A DNA stretch of 64,000 nt from Candidatus Zipacnadum vermilionense (GCA_029821755.1 JALGSV010000013.1:1-64000); one strand, 5' to 3'. Shown: positions 25,211-34,613, counted from the stretch's first letter. Notes: generated by a model from the sequence alone, not told the origin. Made by a program: numbers and translations.

Positions 25211-26866
25211 CTACCCCCTCACGGCCCCCAGCCTCAACCACAACTTCGTGCCCTCCCCCGGCCGGCTGTCTAGCTGCACCGTTCCCTTCAGCTCCTCCTC
25301 GATGATCCGCCGGCACGAGTACAGCCCCAGCCCCGTCCCGTGCGGCTTGGTGGTGAAGAAGGGCTGGAAGAGCTTTCTCTGTAGCTCCTCGGGGATGCCC
25401 GGCCCGTTGTCAGCGACCCCGATGACCACTTCGTCCTCGTCCAGGCTCGTGCTCACCGTAATCTGCGCCTCCGGCCGCCCCTCCACCGCGTCCAGCGCAT
25501 TCACTACCAGGTTCAGCACCGCCCGGTAGAGCTGATCGGGATCTGCCATCACCTGCGGCAACCCTTCCTCCAGCGAGGTCTCCAGTCCGATCTTGCGGTG
25601 CGCGGCTTCGGTGGTGAGCAGCGCAATGCCCTCCTCCAACACCGCATTGACCTCCACCGGCCTCAGCTCCCCCGTCCCCACCCCGGCAAAGGAGTACAGC
25701 CGCTGCACCAACGCCCCCAGCCGCCGTATCTCCCGCCGCAGAATCTCGTTGGCCTCCTCCGGCAACTTCTCCCCCGCCGCCAGCATATGGATCAGCGGCG
25801 CCAGCGGCGAGATGATATTGCTCATGTCGTGCGCCAGCGACGCCGCCAGTGTCCCGATCGTCCCTAGCTTCTCCGACCGGATCAGTTGGTCCTGGGCCTC
25901 TTCCAGCTCCTGGTATGCCTGCTTGAGATGCGTATACAGGCGAGCGTTCTCGATAGCGGCGGCCGCCTGTGCGGCGATGGTGCGCACCAGATCCACATCA
26001 TTCTCAGTGAAGAGCGCCGTGCCGGAGGTCGTGTCGAAGAACAGCACGCCCAGAACATCATCCCGGCGGATAAGCGGAGCGCAGATAGCGGACCGGATCT
26101 GGAAATCGCGTACTGAGGCCATGGCGGCAAATCGCTCATCGGTGCTGGCATCGCTAGTCAAGATCACCTGCCGTTCCTGGGTAGCCCGGTCCACAATGGA
26201 CCGACTCAGGGTCACCGGCTCGCCTGAGCGAGGCACCGGCTCACGGTGGCGCACCACCCGCGGGACAAACTCACCGCGCTCCGCCAGGAGAAGGAAGGCT
26301 CTCTCGGCCGGGATCACCTGCATCAGCAAGTCCGTGATCCGCTCCAGCAGGGCGCTCAGGTCCAGAGTCTCGCTCAGGGCCTGACTGACCTTAGTCAGCA
26401 CGGCTAGGCGCTCGTTGCAGGCCCCGGCGTCCTCCGCCAGTCCCGTCTCCGGCGCGCCCAGGTCCACCGAGTACACCACGTTCCCCGGCGTCTCTCCGTT
26501 CTCCGCGACTTGATACCCTCCGATGAACTCCACTGCCGGCGGCGCCTCCGCCTCCGGCCGTTCCGCCACCAGCTCCAGCCACGTCCGGCCCACCCGGATC
26601 TGGTCCCCCGGCGCCACCACCGTCGGCGCGTGCACCCGCCGCTGTCCGATGTACGTCCCGTTCGCGCTCCCCAGGTCCTCCAGCGTCCACCCTTCCGGCA
26701 GTTTCCGCAGCCGCGCATGACGCCGCGACGCCCGCAGGTCCAGCGGCAGGCATACTTCATTGCTGGACAACCGCCCCAGATGCACCTCGGGGGGCACCAG
26801 CGGGAACTCCATCCCCGCCATGTCCTGACTGAGAATCCGCAGCTTGTACATCTCACTGTCGGCCAT
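25211..26866 (-). CDS. FHA-GAF sensor histidine kinase
   Basis: 551 residues; the ATG at 26866 follows GAGGAG by 8 bases. No membrane helix is seen, so the kinase is soluble. Residues about 25-95 are an FHA domain (VHLGRLSSNEVCLP, SRRHARL, LEDLGSANGTYI), which binds phosphothreonine. Residues about 150-310 are a GAF domain (ICAPLIRRDDVLGVLFFD). A short coiled coil leads to the phospho-acceptor His346 in SLAHDMSN. The ATPase domain has NLVVNALDAVEG (N box), VADNGPGIPE (G1) and GTGLGLYSC (G2). No response regulator is adjacent. It is divergent from a secreted esterase gene. An FHA input on a kinase suggests crosstalk with Ser/Thr kinases elsewhere in the genome. Confidence 0.9.
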   Translation of the reverse strand: MADSEMYKLRILSQDMAGMEFPLVPPEVHLGRLSSNEVCLPLDLRASRRHARLRKLPEGWTLEDLGSANGTYIGQRRVHAPTVVAPGDQIRVGRTWLELVAERPEAEAPPAVEFIGGYQVAENGETPGNVVYSVDLGAPETGLAEDAGACNERLAVLTKVSQALSETLDLSALLERITDLLMQVIPAERAFLLLAERGEFVPRVVRHREPVPRSGEPVTLSRSIVDRATQERQVILTSDASTDERFAAMASVRDFQIRSAICAPLIRRDDVLGVLFFDTTSGTALFTENDVDLVRTIAAQAAAAIENARLYTHLKQAYQELEEAQDQLIRSEKLGTIGTLAASLAHDMSNIISPLAPLIHMLAAGEKLPEEANEILRREIRRLGALVQRLYSFAGVGTGELRPVEVNAVLEEGIALLTTEAAHRKIGLETSLEEGLPQVMADPDQLYRAVLNLVVNALDAVEGRPEAQITVSTSLDEDEVVIGVADNGPGIPEELQRKLFQPFFTTKPHGTGLGLYSCRRIIEEELKGTVQLDSRPGEGTKLWLRLGAVRG

Positions 26867-27014
26867 AGTGGCTCCTCGGAGGCGCAAGTGGCAAGTGTCA
26901 AGTTGGGGTCGGGAACCCTCCGCCCCGGTTGTTCGCCAAACATGACAGCATTTCCTACTTCTCCTGCGGGCAGGATTCCACCCACCGTGCCGGGAATACC
27001 CCTGAAACCAAGCT
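26867..27014. other. Divergent intergenic region
   Basis: 148 bp between the histidine kinase and the esterase gene. A short tandem GGCGCAAGTGGCAAGTG lies at 26881-26897, within the kinase leader. No confident promoter box pair is found for either gene. Confidence 0.4.
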
Positions 27015-29774
27015 ATGCTCTCCTCAAGACGGTCACTCCTCAATACGGCTGTTCTACTCGCGCTGCTTGCCCCTTGCGCCGCGCCCGTCTCCGCCGCGGG
27101 CCAGTTGGTCTGGTACACCTCCCAGGTGGACGACTCCCAGCATGCCTATGGCGTTTATCTCCCTGACACCCCCGCTCCCGGCCCTCAGGGCTACCCTGCC
27201 GTCTTCCACGGCCACGGCTACGGCTGGGGCGTCAGCGCCAGCTTCTCCGACTGGCAGCAGGAGTGGGCCAACGGCCACGGCTGGGTGCTCATCAACATCA
27301 ACGCCCGCGGCCCCAACTTCTACGGTGGCATCGGCGACGTAGCCGTTCAGGAGGTCGTGCGCGACGCCTCCGCCCGCTTCAACCTCGACCCCGACCGTCT
27401 CTACTTCACCGGCGTCTCCATGGGCGGCACCGGCGCCTACCGCCAGGCCATCCTCCACCCGGACGTCTTCGCCGCCGCCGCCCCCGTCGACGGTTGGACC
27501 GACTACCGCCTTTGGCACAAGAAGTGGTATTCCCGCACCGATAACCAGGAGGCCATCGAGGAATTCCGCCGCCCCTTGCTCGAGTCCATGTCCCCCCTCT
27601 TCCTTTACGATCGCCTGCAGTGGGGCGCGCTGCTGTTGATGATCAGCGGCCGCGATACCGTCGTGTGGCCCGAGGAGGGCCTGCGCATGGCCCGCGCCCT
27701 CAGCGACGACGAGAGTTGGCAGTTCGACATGCAGGTCGTCGTCAACGACCAGGCCGGCCATGGCGGCTCCAACGATCTGGAGCGTATCTACCGTTTCTTC
27801 AAGAGCCGCCGCCGCGTGCCCCGCCCCCCCCGCTTCACCATCAGCACCCTCGGCCTGAGCTACGGCGCGCTCTACTGGGCCCGGGTGGACAAGTTGCACT
27901 TGCTCGGGGTCGGCGCCCGCCTGCGGGTCATCTCCCGCGAGAACCAGGTAGAGGTACTCACCCGCAACGTCGACCGCTTCACCCTCCTGCTGCCCTCCTC
28001 CCCTCTGGCCGGTAGCGAGCAAGTCTCTGTCGTGGTGGACGGCTTCCCCGCCTTTACCGGCCTCCCGGATACCCTCTCCCTCGCCGCGCGCCGCACCCTC
28101 AAGGGCGAACTTGCCGGCTGGGCCCCCAGCGCCCGCCCCGACGCCCCCCTGCGCAAGCGTGCCGGCCTCGAGGGCCCTATCGGCGAGGCCCTCAACCAGC
28201 CCTTCCTCGTCACCTACGGCAACGACGGCCCCGCCGAGGCCGTTAGCCGCCATCGCCAGGAGGCCGAGAACTTCTGCCAGGCCTGGAACGACTTCAACGT
28301 CCGCGCCGCCGCCCTCGAGCCTCGCCCCGAGGCGGAAATCTCCCCCGCCGAGATGGAGCGCCGGTCGCTCGTCATCTTCGGCTCCCTGGAGACCAGCCGT
28401 CTGCTTCAGGCCGCCCAGGCCCAGCAGCCGCTACCCGTGGAGGTCCACGAGCGCGGCGTCACCGTCCGCGACTCTCTCCGTGGCGACCGCCACTACCAGG
28501 GCCGCCAGTTCGGCGTCTTCTTCGCCTACCCCAACCCCCTCACCGGCTTCCGCAACTACCTCGTCGTCTGCAGCGGCGAGTGGGCCACCGAAGCCGACGG
28601 CACCCAGCTCCGCGGCCTGGGCTACGACCTGGAGAAGCTCAACTGGGCCTATCCCGACTACGTCATCTTCAACACCGACCAGTCCCAACTCCCCCGGGTC
28701 GACAATATCAACAACAAGCCCTCCGTGACCTGCTACGAGGCCGGCTACTTCGTGGAGGCGGGCTTCTTCGACGAGCAATGGCGCGTGAACCCACTCCTGA
28801 ACCTGGAGCGCTTCGAGTATCAGTTGCCCTCCGGCGTGCGCCGCGTCCGCGTAGGCATTGCCAGCCTCGCCGGCGACCAGGCCCGCGTCCGCGTCACCGA
28901 CGAACTCGGGGGCCCTCAGCGCGCCGCCCGGGTTACGGTCACCCTCCTCCCGGAGGGACCGAATACGAGCCCCCCTCGGAACGAGCGGGGTGAAGTATCT
29001 GGCCCACTCCCGCGCACCCTCTCCGCCCCTACCGACGACGACGGCTGGGCCACCTTCCCCCTCGGCGGCGCCTCGGACTTCACCGTTCTCAACGTCATGG
29101 CTACCGGCGCGGTCTACGACTGGCGCCTCGACACGCTCGCCCACAGCGCCTGGACCTTGCCCGGCCGCCTCGGCGCCCGTCCCCGCCAACTGGTCACACT
29201 TCTCGAAGCAGGCGAGGCATGCGAGTTGGCCCTCGACGTAGCCAATCTCTCTTCCAAGGCCCACCCGGTCACTGTCTCGCTCCTCGTCCCTGGTGGGCGT
29301 CTACAGCCGAAGAAGCAGCAGATCTACCTCCGCCCCGGCCAGACCGCGACCGCCTCCTTCTGGTGGCATCCGCACGATCTGCCCCCCGGCCGTTACAACC
29401 TCACCGCCCAGGTCACCGATGGTGCCGCCACCCTCGAGCGCCGGCTCCTCGCCGAGATCGGCGGAGCTTCCGGGAGCGTCCACCTCCGCAACCTGCGGGC
29501 CGCGCATCCCCTGGACACCACCCTGGTTGCCCTCACCGGGCAGTTGGTCAACACCGGCCCCCAGACCATACAGGTCCCGGTGACCGGCTACCTGATGGGC
29601 CTGGGCCTCGCCTTGCCTCGCCGCACCGTCACCCTCCCGCCCGGCACGCCTGTAGATGTGTCGTGGCGGGTCAGCCTCACCCCCGCGCAACTAACCGCCG
29701 GGCACTACGAAGCGCGCCTGTATGTCCCAGGCCAGCAAGGGAGCACGCAGACATGCGAATTCTCGCTGCCGTAA
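27015..29774 (+). CDS. Secreted alpha/beta-hydrolase (esterase/peptidase-like) with C-terminal beta domains
   Basis: 919 residues. Residues 1-28 form a signal peptide (basic start, VLLALLAPCAAPVSAA, cleavage near the AAG). Residues about 30-270 are an alpha/beta-hydrolase of the esterase D/dipeptidyl-peptidase kind. They hold the FHGHGYGWG oxyanion loop, the nucleophile Ser135 in GVSMGGTGA, the acid probably in MISGRDTVVWPEEG, and His in DQAGHGG. A middle region has a possible GEWATEADGTQLRG module. About 640-919 are beta-sandwich repeats with CARDB-like phrasing (LEAGEACELALDVANLSSKAHPVTVSL, LRPGQTATASFWW). It probably cleaves an ester or peptide in exported polymers. The next gene starts 22 bp inside its end, suggesting a transcription unit. 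Confidence 0.75.
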   Translation: MLSSRRSLLNTAVLLALLAPCAAPVSAAGQLVWYTSQVDDSQHAYGVYLPDTPAPGPQGYPAVFHGHGYGWGVSASFSDWQQEWANGHGWVLININARGPNFYGGIGDVAVQEVVRDASARFNLDPDRLYFTGVSMGGTGAYRQAILHPDVFAAAAPVDGWTDYRLWHKKWYSRTDNQEAIEEFRRPLLESMSPLFLYDRLQWGALLLMISGRDTVVWPEEGLRMARALSDDESWQFDMQVVVNDQAGHGGSNDLERIYRFFKSRRRVPRPPRFTISTLGLSYGALYWARVDKLHLLGVGARLRVISRENQVEVLTRNVDRFTLLLPSSPLAGSEQVSVVVDGFPAFTGLPDTLSLAARRTLKGELAGWAPSARPDAPLRKRAGLEGPIGEALNQPFLVTYGNDGPAEAVSRHRQEAENFCQAWNDFNVRAAALEPRPEAEISPAEMERRSLVIFGSLETSRLLQAAQAQQPLPVEVHERGVTVRDSLRGDRHYQGRQFGVFFAYPNPLTGFRNYLVVCSGEWATEADGTQLRGLGYDLEKLNWAYPDYVIFNTDQSQLPRVDNINNKPSVTCYEAGYFVEAGFFDEQWRVNPLLNLERFEYQLPSGVRRVRVGIASLAGDQARVRVTDELGGPQRAARVTVTLLPEGPNTSPPRNERGEVSGPLPRTLSAPTDDDGWATFPLGGASDFTVLNVMATGAVYDWRLDTLAHSAWTLPGRLGARPRQLVTLLEAGEACELALDVANLSSKAHPVTVSLLVPGGRLQPKKQQIYLRPGQTATASFWWHPHDLPPGRYNLTAQVTDGAATLERRLLAEIGGASGSVHLRNLRAAHPLDTTLVALTGQLVNTGPQTIQVPVTGYLMGLGLALPRRTVTLPPGTPVDVSWRVSLTPAQLTAGHYEARLYVPGQQGSTQTCEFSLP

Positions 29775-31045
29775 AGAGGTCGCGAATCGCCAGTCGCCAG
29801 TCGCGGGTACGGAGTAGGCCTCTCCCGGTGGCACCGGCGTCTCGCCGGTGTGGGGTGGCGGCGGGGTGTCCCCTCGGGGTAGTGCAGGCTTCCAAGCCTG
29901 CTCCCCGTCCGCGTGGGGCGGGCTTCCAGCCCGCCCTCTGGGCGGCCCTCCTCGCCCTCCTCACCCTCCCCGTCCTCGCCGACCCTCAGCCCTTGCTCTT
30001 GCAAACCCTCTCCGGACAGGAGTGCACCGCCACACTCAGTCCCGCCGGCGCCACCGTCTACAGCGAGACCTTCACCGGCCATTTAACCGCAGGCGCCAAT
30101 GAGATCATCTGCTGGGGCCCACACCTTCCGGTCAAGGCCGACACGCTTCGCCTGGCGGTCCCGACTGACCTGCGCGTGCTGCACTGGCAGGACGAGCCTG
30201 CCCTCGGCGGCCGCCGTTGGACGGTCCGGGCCCCGCGCGAGGGCGATTATCGCCTCACTGTCAGCTCCGACCTGGCGCAACTGACCGGCAAGTTCTCCTA
30301 CCGCCTCGCCTGGCAGGGCGACCAGGCCGAGCTGCGCCTCCGTCTCGCGGTGACCAACGCCCTACCGCAGTCCCTGGCCCTGCAGATTGTCGCCTACCAG
30401 CCGGTTGCCAACGCCGCCGAGCCCGGCGCCGCGCCCCCGCCGCCGCTCACCATGGCCGGCCCCCTCCTTCTGCTGCCCGGCACTGAGCATCGTCGGCAGA
30501 TCGCCGCTCTGCCTGGCCTCTTTGGCGAGACCGTCTACGAGTACGACGGCGGCCCCGTCCGCGAGTACCTGGAGCTCTTTCCCACCCACGACCAGATTAC
30601 TGCCCTCGTCTCCCTTCCCCCGGGCGACGTGACGGTGGAGTTCCCCAACGACGCCCAGCGCCAACCTCTAGCGGTCGGCGCCCTCCCCGCTCCGGCCAAT
30701 AGCCAGCTCGTCCTCCCCCTCGGCGACACTCGCGACCTCGTCGTCCGGCGCACCCTCCTGGCCCAGCGCAAGGAGGCCCTGGAGTTCGACAAACTGGGGA
30801 GGCTGAGCGGCTTCGATCTGGTGGAGGACTGCTGCCTGGAGGTCACCAACTACACTGCGGTGCCGGCCCATGTGCGCCTCTGGGAAACCCTGATGGCCCA
30901 ATGGGAGCTGGAGGCCACCCCCCGCCCGGCCACGACCAACGGCGGTCGCGCCTGTTGGGAGGTCATGCCCGGCCCCGGAGAGACCGCGGTGGTGCGGTTC
31001 ACCTTGACCAAGCACACCGGCACCCGCGCCGACTCCCTACCCTAG
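29753..31045 (+). CDS. Secreted beta-rich protein, DUF4139/MuiA-like; repeat-derived N-terminus
   Basis: 430 residues from ATG 29753, preceded by AAGGGAG 9 bp upstream. The start overlaps the esterase end by 22 bp. The hydrophobic export segment LWAALLALLTLPVLADP sits unusually late (about 62-78). Between MRILAAV and this segment the code passes straight through three palindromic repeats (29832-29935), giving a long Arg/Pro/Gly-rich n-region. The mature part (LSPAGATVYSETFTGHLTAGANEIICWGPHLPVKADTLRLAV) resembles the N-terminal DUF4140/DUF4139 layout of mucoidy-inhibitor-like proteins, and the C-terminal strand pattern LEVTNYTAVPAHVRLWE is compatible. Function is unknown. A GTG start within the repeats would also yield a usable signal peptide. 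Confidence 0.55.
   Translation: MRILAAVKRSRIASRQSRVRSRPLPVAPASRRCGVAAGCPLGVVQASKPAPRPRGAGFQPALWAALLALLTLPVLADPQPLLLQTLSGQECTATLSPAGATVYSETFTGHLTAGANEIICWGPHLPVKADTLRLAVPTDLRVLHWQDEPALGGRRWTVRAPREGDYRLTVSSDLAQLTGKFSYRLAWQGDQAELRLRLAVTNALPQSLALQIVAYQPVANAAEPGAAPPPPLTMAGPLLLLPGTEHRRQIAALPGLFGETVYEYDGGPVREYLELFPTHDQITALVSLPPGDVTVEFPNDAQRQPLAVGALPAPANSQLVLPLGDTRDLVVRRTLLAQRKEALEFDKLGRLSGFDLVEDCCLEVTNYTAVPAHVRLWETLMAQWELEATPRPATTNGGRACWEVMPGPGETAVVRFTLTKHTGTRADSLP
29832..29935. repeat. Three palindromic repeats inside a coding region
   Basis: CACCGGCG-TCT-CGCCGGTG (29832-29850, identical to 1134-1152), GCAGGCTT-CC-AAGCCTGC (29884-29901) and GGCGGGCT-TCC-AGCCCGCC (29917-29935). They are normally intergenic in this window, but here they lie in frame within the N-terminal coding part of the 29753 gene. 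Confidence 0.9.
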
Positions 31046-31400
31046 GCAACTGACGCCCGCCCGAATCTGACTGCCACCCGCGCCCGGCCTCTACCTGCCC
31101 TCCCCCTCGCCCGAGCGAAGCGCGGGAGAGGGGCAGGCGTTCAGGCGAGGGCGGCAGCAAGCAAGTCTTGTATCCGGACTCCACCGATTCATCCCGGAAA
31201 CACGCCCCGATTCCCCTGCCTGATTCCCCATCTCCCCGCCCCATTTCTTCCTCGCCCCTCTGCCCGGCGCCCGCGTGCCTGCGCCGGGCGGGGGCGCCGG
31301 CGCCCACCACATGCCGCCAGAGGCAGGTCACCTCTAAAGTCAGCCCCCCTACCTGCCGAGGTCTACTTCAGCACCGATTCGCGCCGGGTGCACCCGATCC
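31046..31400. other. Intergenic region before flp
   Basis: About 355 bp. It includes an inverted pair of GC-rich segments (CCTGCCCTCCCCCTCGCCC at 31093-31111 against GGGAGAGGGGCAGGCG at 31124-31139), likely a transcript-end structure. No gene or clear promoter is recognised before the flp ribosome site. Confidence 0.4.
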
Positions 31401-31415
31401 AAAGGAGGCAAACCC

Positions 31416-31583
31416 ATGTTCGACTATCTCAAGCGGCTGTGGAAGGACGAGGAGGGGCTGACCACCGTGGAATATGCCCTGCTGCTCGTCCTGATCGTCG
31501 TGGTGGCGGTCACCGCCTGGCAGACGCTGGGCACTAACGTGAAGGACAAGGTCAACAGCGTCGCCAATACGGTAGCCGGCTAA
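31416..31583 (+). CDS. flp: Flp-type pilin (Tad pilus subunit)
   Basis: 55 residues; the ATG at 31416 lies 7 bp after AAAGGAGG (31401-31408). Class IVb prepilin of the Flp/Fap family: a short charged leader ending in Gly14, then LTTVEYALLLVLIVVVAV, with the conserved Glu19-Tyr20 pair of Flp pilins after the cleavage site. The hydrophobic helix is followed by a short polar tail. It would be cut by the TadV-type peptidase encoded downstream and assembled by the TadA-TadB-TadC machine. It is very short, and would be missed by a 60-codon gene-length cutoff. Confidence 0.93.
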   Translation: MFDYLKRLWKDEEGLTTVEYALLLVLIVVVAVTAWQTLGTNVKDKVNSVANTVAG

Positions 31584-31592
31584 GACGCTCGG

Positions 31593-31629
31593 CGACCCTG
31601 GCGGCTGACCGCCTTGCCGGGCAGGGTCG
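31593..31629. terminator. Hairpin between flp and tadV, likely attenuator
   Basis: The outer arms are CGACCCTG (31593-31600) and CAGGGTCG (31622-31629). Inside is GGCGG-CTGA-CCGCC (31600-31613). It lies 10 bp after the flp stop. Such structures often let the abundant pilin mRNA accumulate above the assembly genes. No T run follows. Confidence 0.5.
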
Positions 31630-31839
31630 GGGGTCGGGGAACCCCCCGTCCTCGTCTCGCCGACCTTGCCCGGCCTTCTTCGCTCCGGCGCCTCTCCTCC
31701 CAGTGAGCGCCGACCACGGGGGACGCTTCGGACGACTGCTTCTCCTCGTCGAAGCACCAACCAGCCAGCGGCTGTCGCCCGCATCAGACCTGGCTAGGGT
31801 CACGTCGCGACAGCCGCCGGCCTTTCAAGGAAACGACTG

Positions 31840-32361
31840 ATGGCTCCCGATTGGCAGGGACTGTGCAACCTGTGGGTACTTTTCGCGGTCACCGCCGCCA
31901 GCGTGACAGATCTACGCTGGGGCAAGATCTACAACCTCGTGACCGTTCCCGCTCTCGCCGCCGGCCTCACGCTCAACACCCTCGCCGCCGGCTGGGCCGG
32001 TCTCTCCCTCAGTTTGCAGGGGATCGGCGTCGGCCTGGCCCTCCTGCTCACTACCCTGCTTTTCGGCCAGTACCTAGGTGGCGGTGACGTGAAGCTCCTC
32101 GCCGCCCTCGGTGCCTTGCGGGGGCCCAGCTTCGTCCTTGCCACCCTCGCCGTAGCCATACCGCTCGGCGGTCTCATGGCTCTGGGTCTGGCCCTATCCC
32201 GCGGCGCGCTCAGAGACAGCGTCCGCCGCCTGGGCTGGTCGCTCTACGGACGCTTCGTGCTGGGCGAAGCAGGGCAACCGGACACCGCTTCTTCGCTCAA
32301 GTTTCCCTATGCCCTCGCCCTGGCCGGCGGCGCCCTCGCCGCCTTCTGGTGGCAGCCCTGA
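31840..32361 (+). CDS. tadV: TadV/CpaA-type prepilin peptidase
   Basis: 173 residues, all hydrophobic helices apart from short loops. A24-family aspartic peptidase that trims the Flp leader at the inner membrane. The two catalytic aspartates are visible: Asp24 in SVTDLRWGKIYN and Asp83 in the family motif GGGDVKLLAALGA. The size is that of the short, methylase-free Tad type. The ATG at 31840 follows CAAGGAA. The 256-bp gap after flp contains the attenuator and no other gene. Confidence 0.92.
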   Translation: MAPDWQGLCNLWVLFAVTAASVTDLRWGKIYNLVTVPALAAGLTLNTLAAGWAGLSLSLQGIGVGLALLLTTLLFGQYLGGGDVKLLAALGALRGPSFVLATLAVAIPLGGLMALGLALSRGALRDSVRRLGWSLYGRFVLGEAGQPDTASSLKFPYALALAGGALAAFWWQP

Positions 32362-32560
32362 CCCCACGGAGGCACTTCCCGTGCTGCGCCGTCTCCGCAT
32401 AACTAGTACAGTGATTCGCCAGGCCGGTGCCGTCTCCGGCGCCCCGGCGCGACCAGTCAAGCAATTGTCTGTCTCAACCCCTTTTCTATCTCTCATACCG
32501 TCTTCCCACTCCTCCCGCCCTCCCGCGAGCGCATGCATGCATGCCCAGGAGGGCCGACGC

Positions 32561-33049
32561 GTGCGCCATCTGCGTGCGGCGGGGTGGCACCGGCAGGCGC
32601 GCGGCCGCGGCGTAGTCAGTGTCGAACTGGCCCTGGTTCTGCCCCTCTTGCTGCTCCTGCTTCTGGCCATCGCCGAGATCGGCATGATCGTTGTCGACTC
32701 ACTGGCGGTGGGCAATGCCTGCCGGGAGGGCACCCGCGCCGCCGCCCTGGGCAAGAGCACCACCGAAATCCGGTTCGTAGCCATCTCCGCGTTGCCGCCG
32801 TCCTTCCAGCTGGACGCCCAGAACTTCACCCTGGAGCGCCGCAGCCTCTCCAGCGGCGTCTGGAGCGCCTGGACTACCTTGGGTGATACCGTCTCGGGAG
32901 AAACGACGCTCAACGACGCCGCCACCGGCAACCAGATCCGCGTGACTCTCACCTATCAGCACTCTCTGGTTACCGGCCTGATCCTGCAAGCCGCCAACCA
33001 GGACGGCACCATAACTCTCAGGACCGCGTCCGTCATGTTGAGGTACTAG
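32561..33049 (+). CDS. tadE: TadE-like pseudopilin
   Basis: 162 residues from GTG 32561, seven bases after AGGAGGG (32547-32553). The open frame further upstream has no ribosome site. The leader RHLRAAGWHRQARGRG is basic, followed by VVSVELALVLPLLLLLLLAIAEIG, the TadE hallmark with Glu5 of the mature helix. The C-terminal part is beta-rich (VTLTYQHSLVTGLILQ). TadE-type minor pilins help start Flp fibres. A GCATGCATGCATGC run (32531-32544) lies just upstream. Confidence 0.85.
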   Translation: MRHLRAAGWHRQARGRGVVSVELALVLPLLLLLLLAIAEIGMIVVDSLAVGNACREGTRAAALGKSTTEIRFVAISALPPSFQLDAQNFTLERRSLSSGVWSAWTTLGDTVSGETTLNDAATGNQIRVTLTYQHSLVTGLILQAANQDGTITLRTASVMLRY

Positions 33050-33188
33050 GGACTCGACCCGGAAGCCCCGCTGCGCGCCGCGACCCGTGGTCGCCTGCGT
33101 CTATGGCACGTCTTACCCGCCGTAATCACGGCGTCCGCCGTCTCTGCTGTCGAGTTCGTCATTCAGCCGTCATTCAGGTTGCATTCCT

Positions 33189-34370
33189 ATGGTCCGAATC
33201 GTGATGTCCGAACCCAAGTCCGAGGGTGCCCTGCGCCTGTACCGCCACCTGTCGCGCCACAACCGCGTACAGGTAATCGGCGCTGCTTACGACGGCGTCG
33301 AGGCGGCGCAGATGGCGCTGGCCCTCCTGCCGGACGCCCTCGTGGTGGAGGAGGGCACCGCCGGCCTCTCTGGAGCGGAGGTCTGCAGCCTGGTCAGCCG
33401 CACCGCCCCGCAGGTCCCCTGCGTCCTGCTTGCCCAGCGGGCCGACCTGCCCACGGCCCGCGCCGCTATGCGCGCCGGCGCCCGGGTCCTCTGGGCTGAG
33501 GACGAGGACCTCAGTTCCGCGGTGGCCTCCCTCCAACAGCTCGTCACCCAGGTCCAGGCCACCGGCTCTCCGGATTTCCAGCGCCTCGCCGATCCGACCC
33601 GCATGCCCCTCGCCTTCGTGGGCATCTCCGCCAAGGACGGCCAGGGCGCTACCACGCTCCTTGCAGCCCTGGCGCTACAAGTCGCCCGCGAGCATGAGGG
33701 CGAGACGGTGCTGCTCGACTGGCGCCCGCAACTCAGCGACCTCTCCACTCTCCTCGGCCTCCGCCCCCGCTACTCCCTGGTGGACCTGGCGCCCCACGGG
33801 GCCGACTTGGACCCGGAGGCCATCAGCGCCTGCCTGGTCCGCCACGACTCGGGCCTCTGGGTGCTTCCCGGCATGCTTCAGCCCGACCACGTTTGGCTGC
33901 GGCCCCTGACTCGCGACTTCGCCGCCCAGTTGCTCGGCGTGCTCCGGCGGCGCTTTCGCTTTGTCTTCTGCGACCTGCCCACGGTCCTGGGCCCGGCCGA
34001 GCTGTACCTCGCCCGCCACGCTCAGGCGGTGCTGCTGATCACCAGCCTGACCGATGCCGGTGCCATGCGCAGCGTCGCGACTCTAACCGACCTGCTCCGC
34101 GCGCAAGACTTCTCCGACGAGCGCCTGCGTGTGGTCGTGACCCGCCAGGATCGGTCCAATCCCTTTAGCAGCGAAGACCTCTCCAACCTCGTCCACTTGC
34201 CGGTCACCGCCGCCATCCCCGAGGACCCCTCCCTCCCGCGCTCCCTCCGCAACGGCGAATCCGCGGCCAGTCGCCGCGGCCCCGCCGCCGCGGCCCTCCA
34301 GGACCTCGCCTCCACCCTCATCACTCATCCCCTCTCCTCGCCTGCCCCAGCTCCTTTGACCGCGCAGTGA
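33189..34370 (+). CDS. tadZ: TadZ/CpaE-like pilus localisation protein
   Basis: 393 residues. Residues 1-120 look like a receiver domain, with DALVVEEG as the fourth-strand area and IRCVLL-like PCVLLAQR, but without a clear phospho-acceptor Asp. Residues about 140-380 are a ParA/MinD-type ATPase: FVGISAKDGQGATTLLAALALQVA is a deviant Walker A, VLLDWRPQLSDLSTLLGLRPRYSLVDL is the A' region, and FVFCDLPTVLG is Walker B. This receiver-plus-ParA layout is that of CpaE/TadZ, which place the Tad secretion machine at the cell pole. Its position between tadE and tadA agrees. Confidence 0.88.
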   Translation: MVRIVMSEPKSEGALRLYRHLSRHNRVQVIGAAYDGVEAAQMALALLPDALVVEEGTAGLSGAEVCSLVSRTAPQVPCVLLAQRADLPTARAAMRAGARVLWAEDEDLSSAVASLQQLVTQVQATGSPDFQRLADPTRMPLAFVGISAKDGQGATTLLAALALQVAREHEGETVLLDWRPQLSDLSTLLGLRPRYSLVDLAPHGADLDPEAISACLVRHDSGLWVLPGMLQPDHVWLRPLTRDFAAQLLGVLRRRFRFVFCDLPTVLGPAELYLARHAQAVLLITSLTDAGAMRSVATLTDLLRAQDFSDERLRVVVTRQDRSNPFSSEDLSNLVHLPVTAAIPEDPSLPRSLRNGESAASRRGPAAAALQDLASTLITHPLSSPAPAPLTAQ

Positions 34371-34529
34371 ACCTGTGGCTTTCGCCCCAGAGATGACTGT
34401 GCAGTGTATCGGTGGCGCCGCACGACCGCGTTCTCCCCAGCCTTACGCCCCCCCTATCCCCTTCGCGAAACCTCGTTTCCAGTCTCTGGACCCGATTTCT
34501 CCACCGCCCCTCCCCGCCGGACAGGCGGG

Positions 34530-34547
34530 CCCGCGACTTGTCGCGGG
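34530..34547. repeat. Perfect hairpin upstream of tadA
   Basis: CCCGCGAC (34530-34537), loop TT, GTCGCGGG (34540-34547), flanked by GCGG-rich DNA in the 243-bp gap before tadA. It probably belongs to the interspersed palindrome families of this genome. Otherwise the gap shows no gene or clear promoter. Confidence 0.55.
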
Positions 34548-34613
34548 CGGGGGTAGGCCTAACCCCTTTAGTCTCTCGCCAGAACCTCCGAGATACCTAC
34601 ACGGTGGTACTCT

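Noticed and set aside
27054-28253. Minus-strand 399-codon frame opposite the esterase gene
   Set aside because: It is Gly/Ala/Val/Glu-rich shadow coding; the plus strand has a signal peptide and GxSxG motif.
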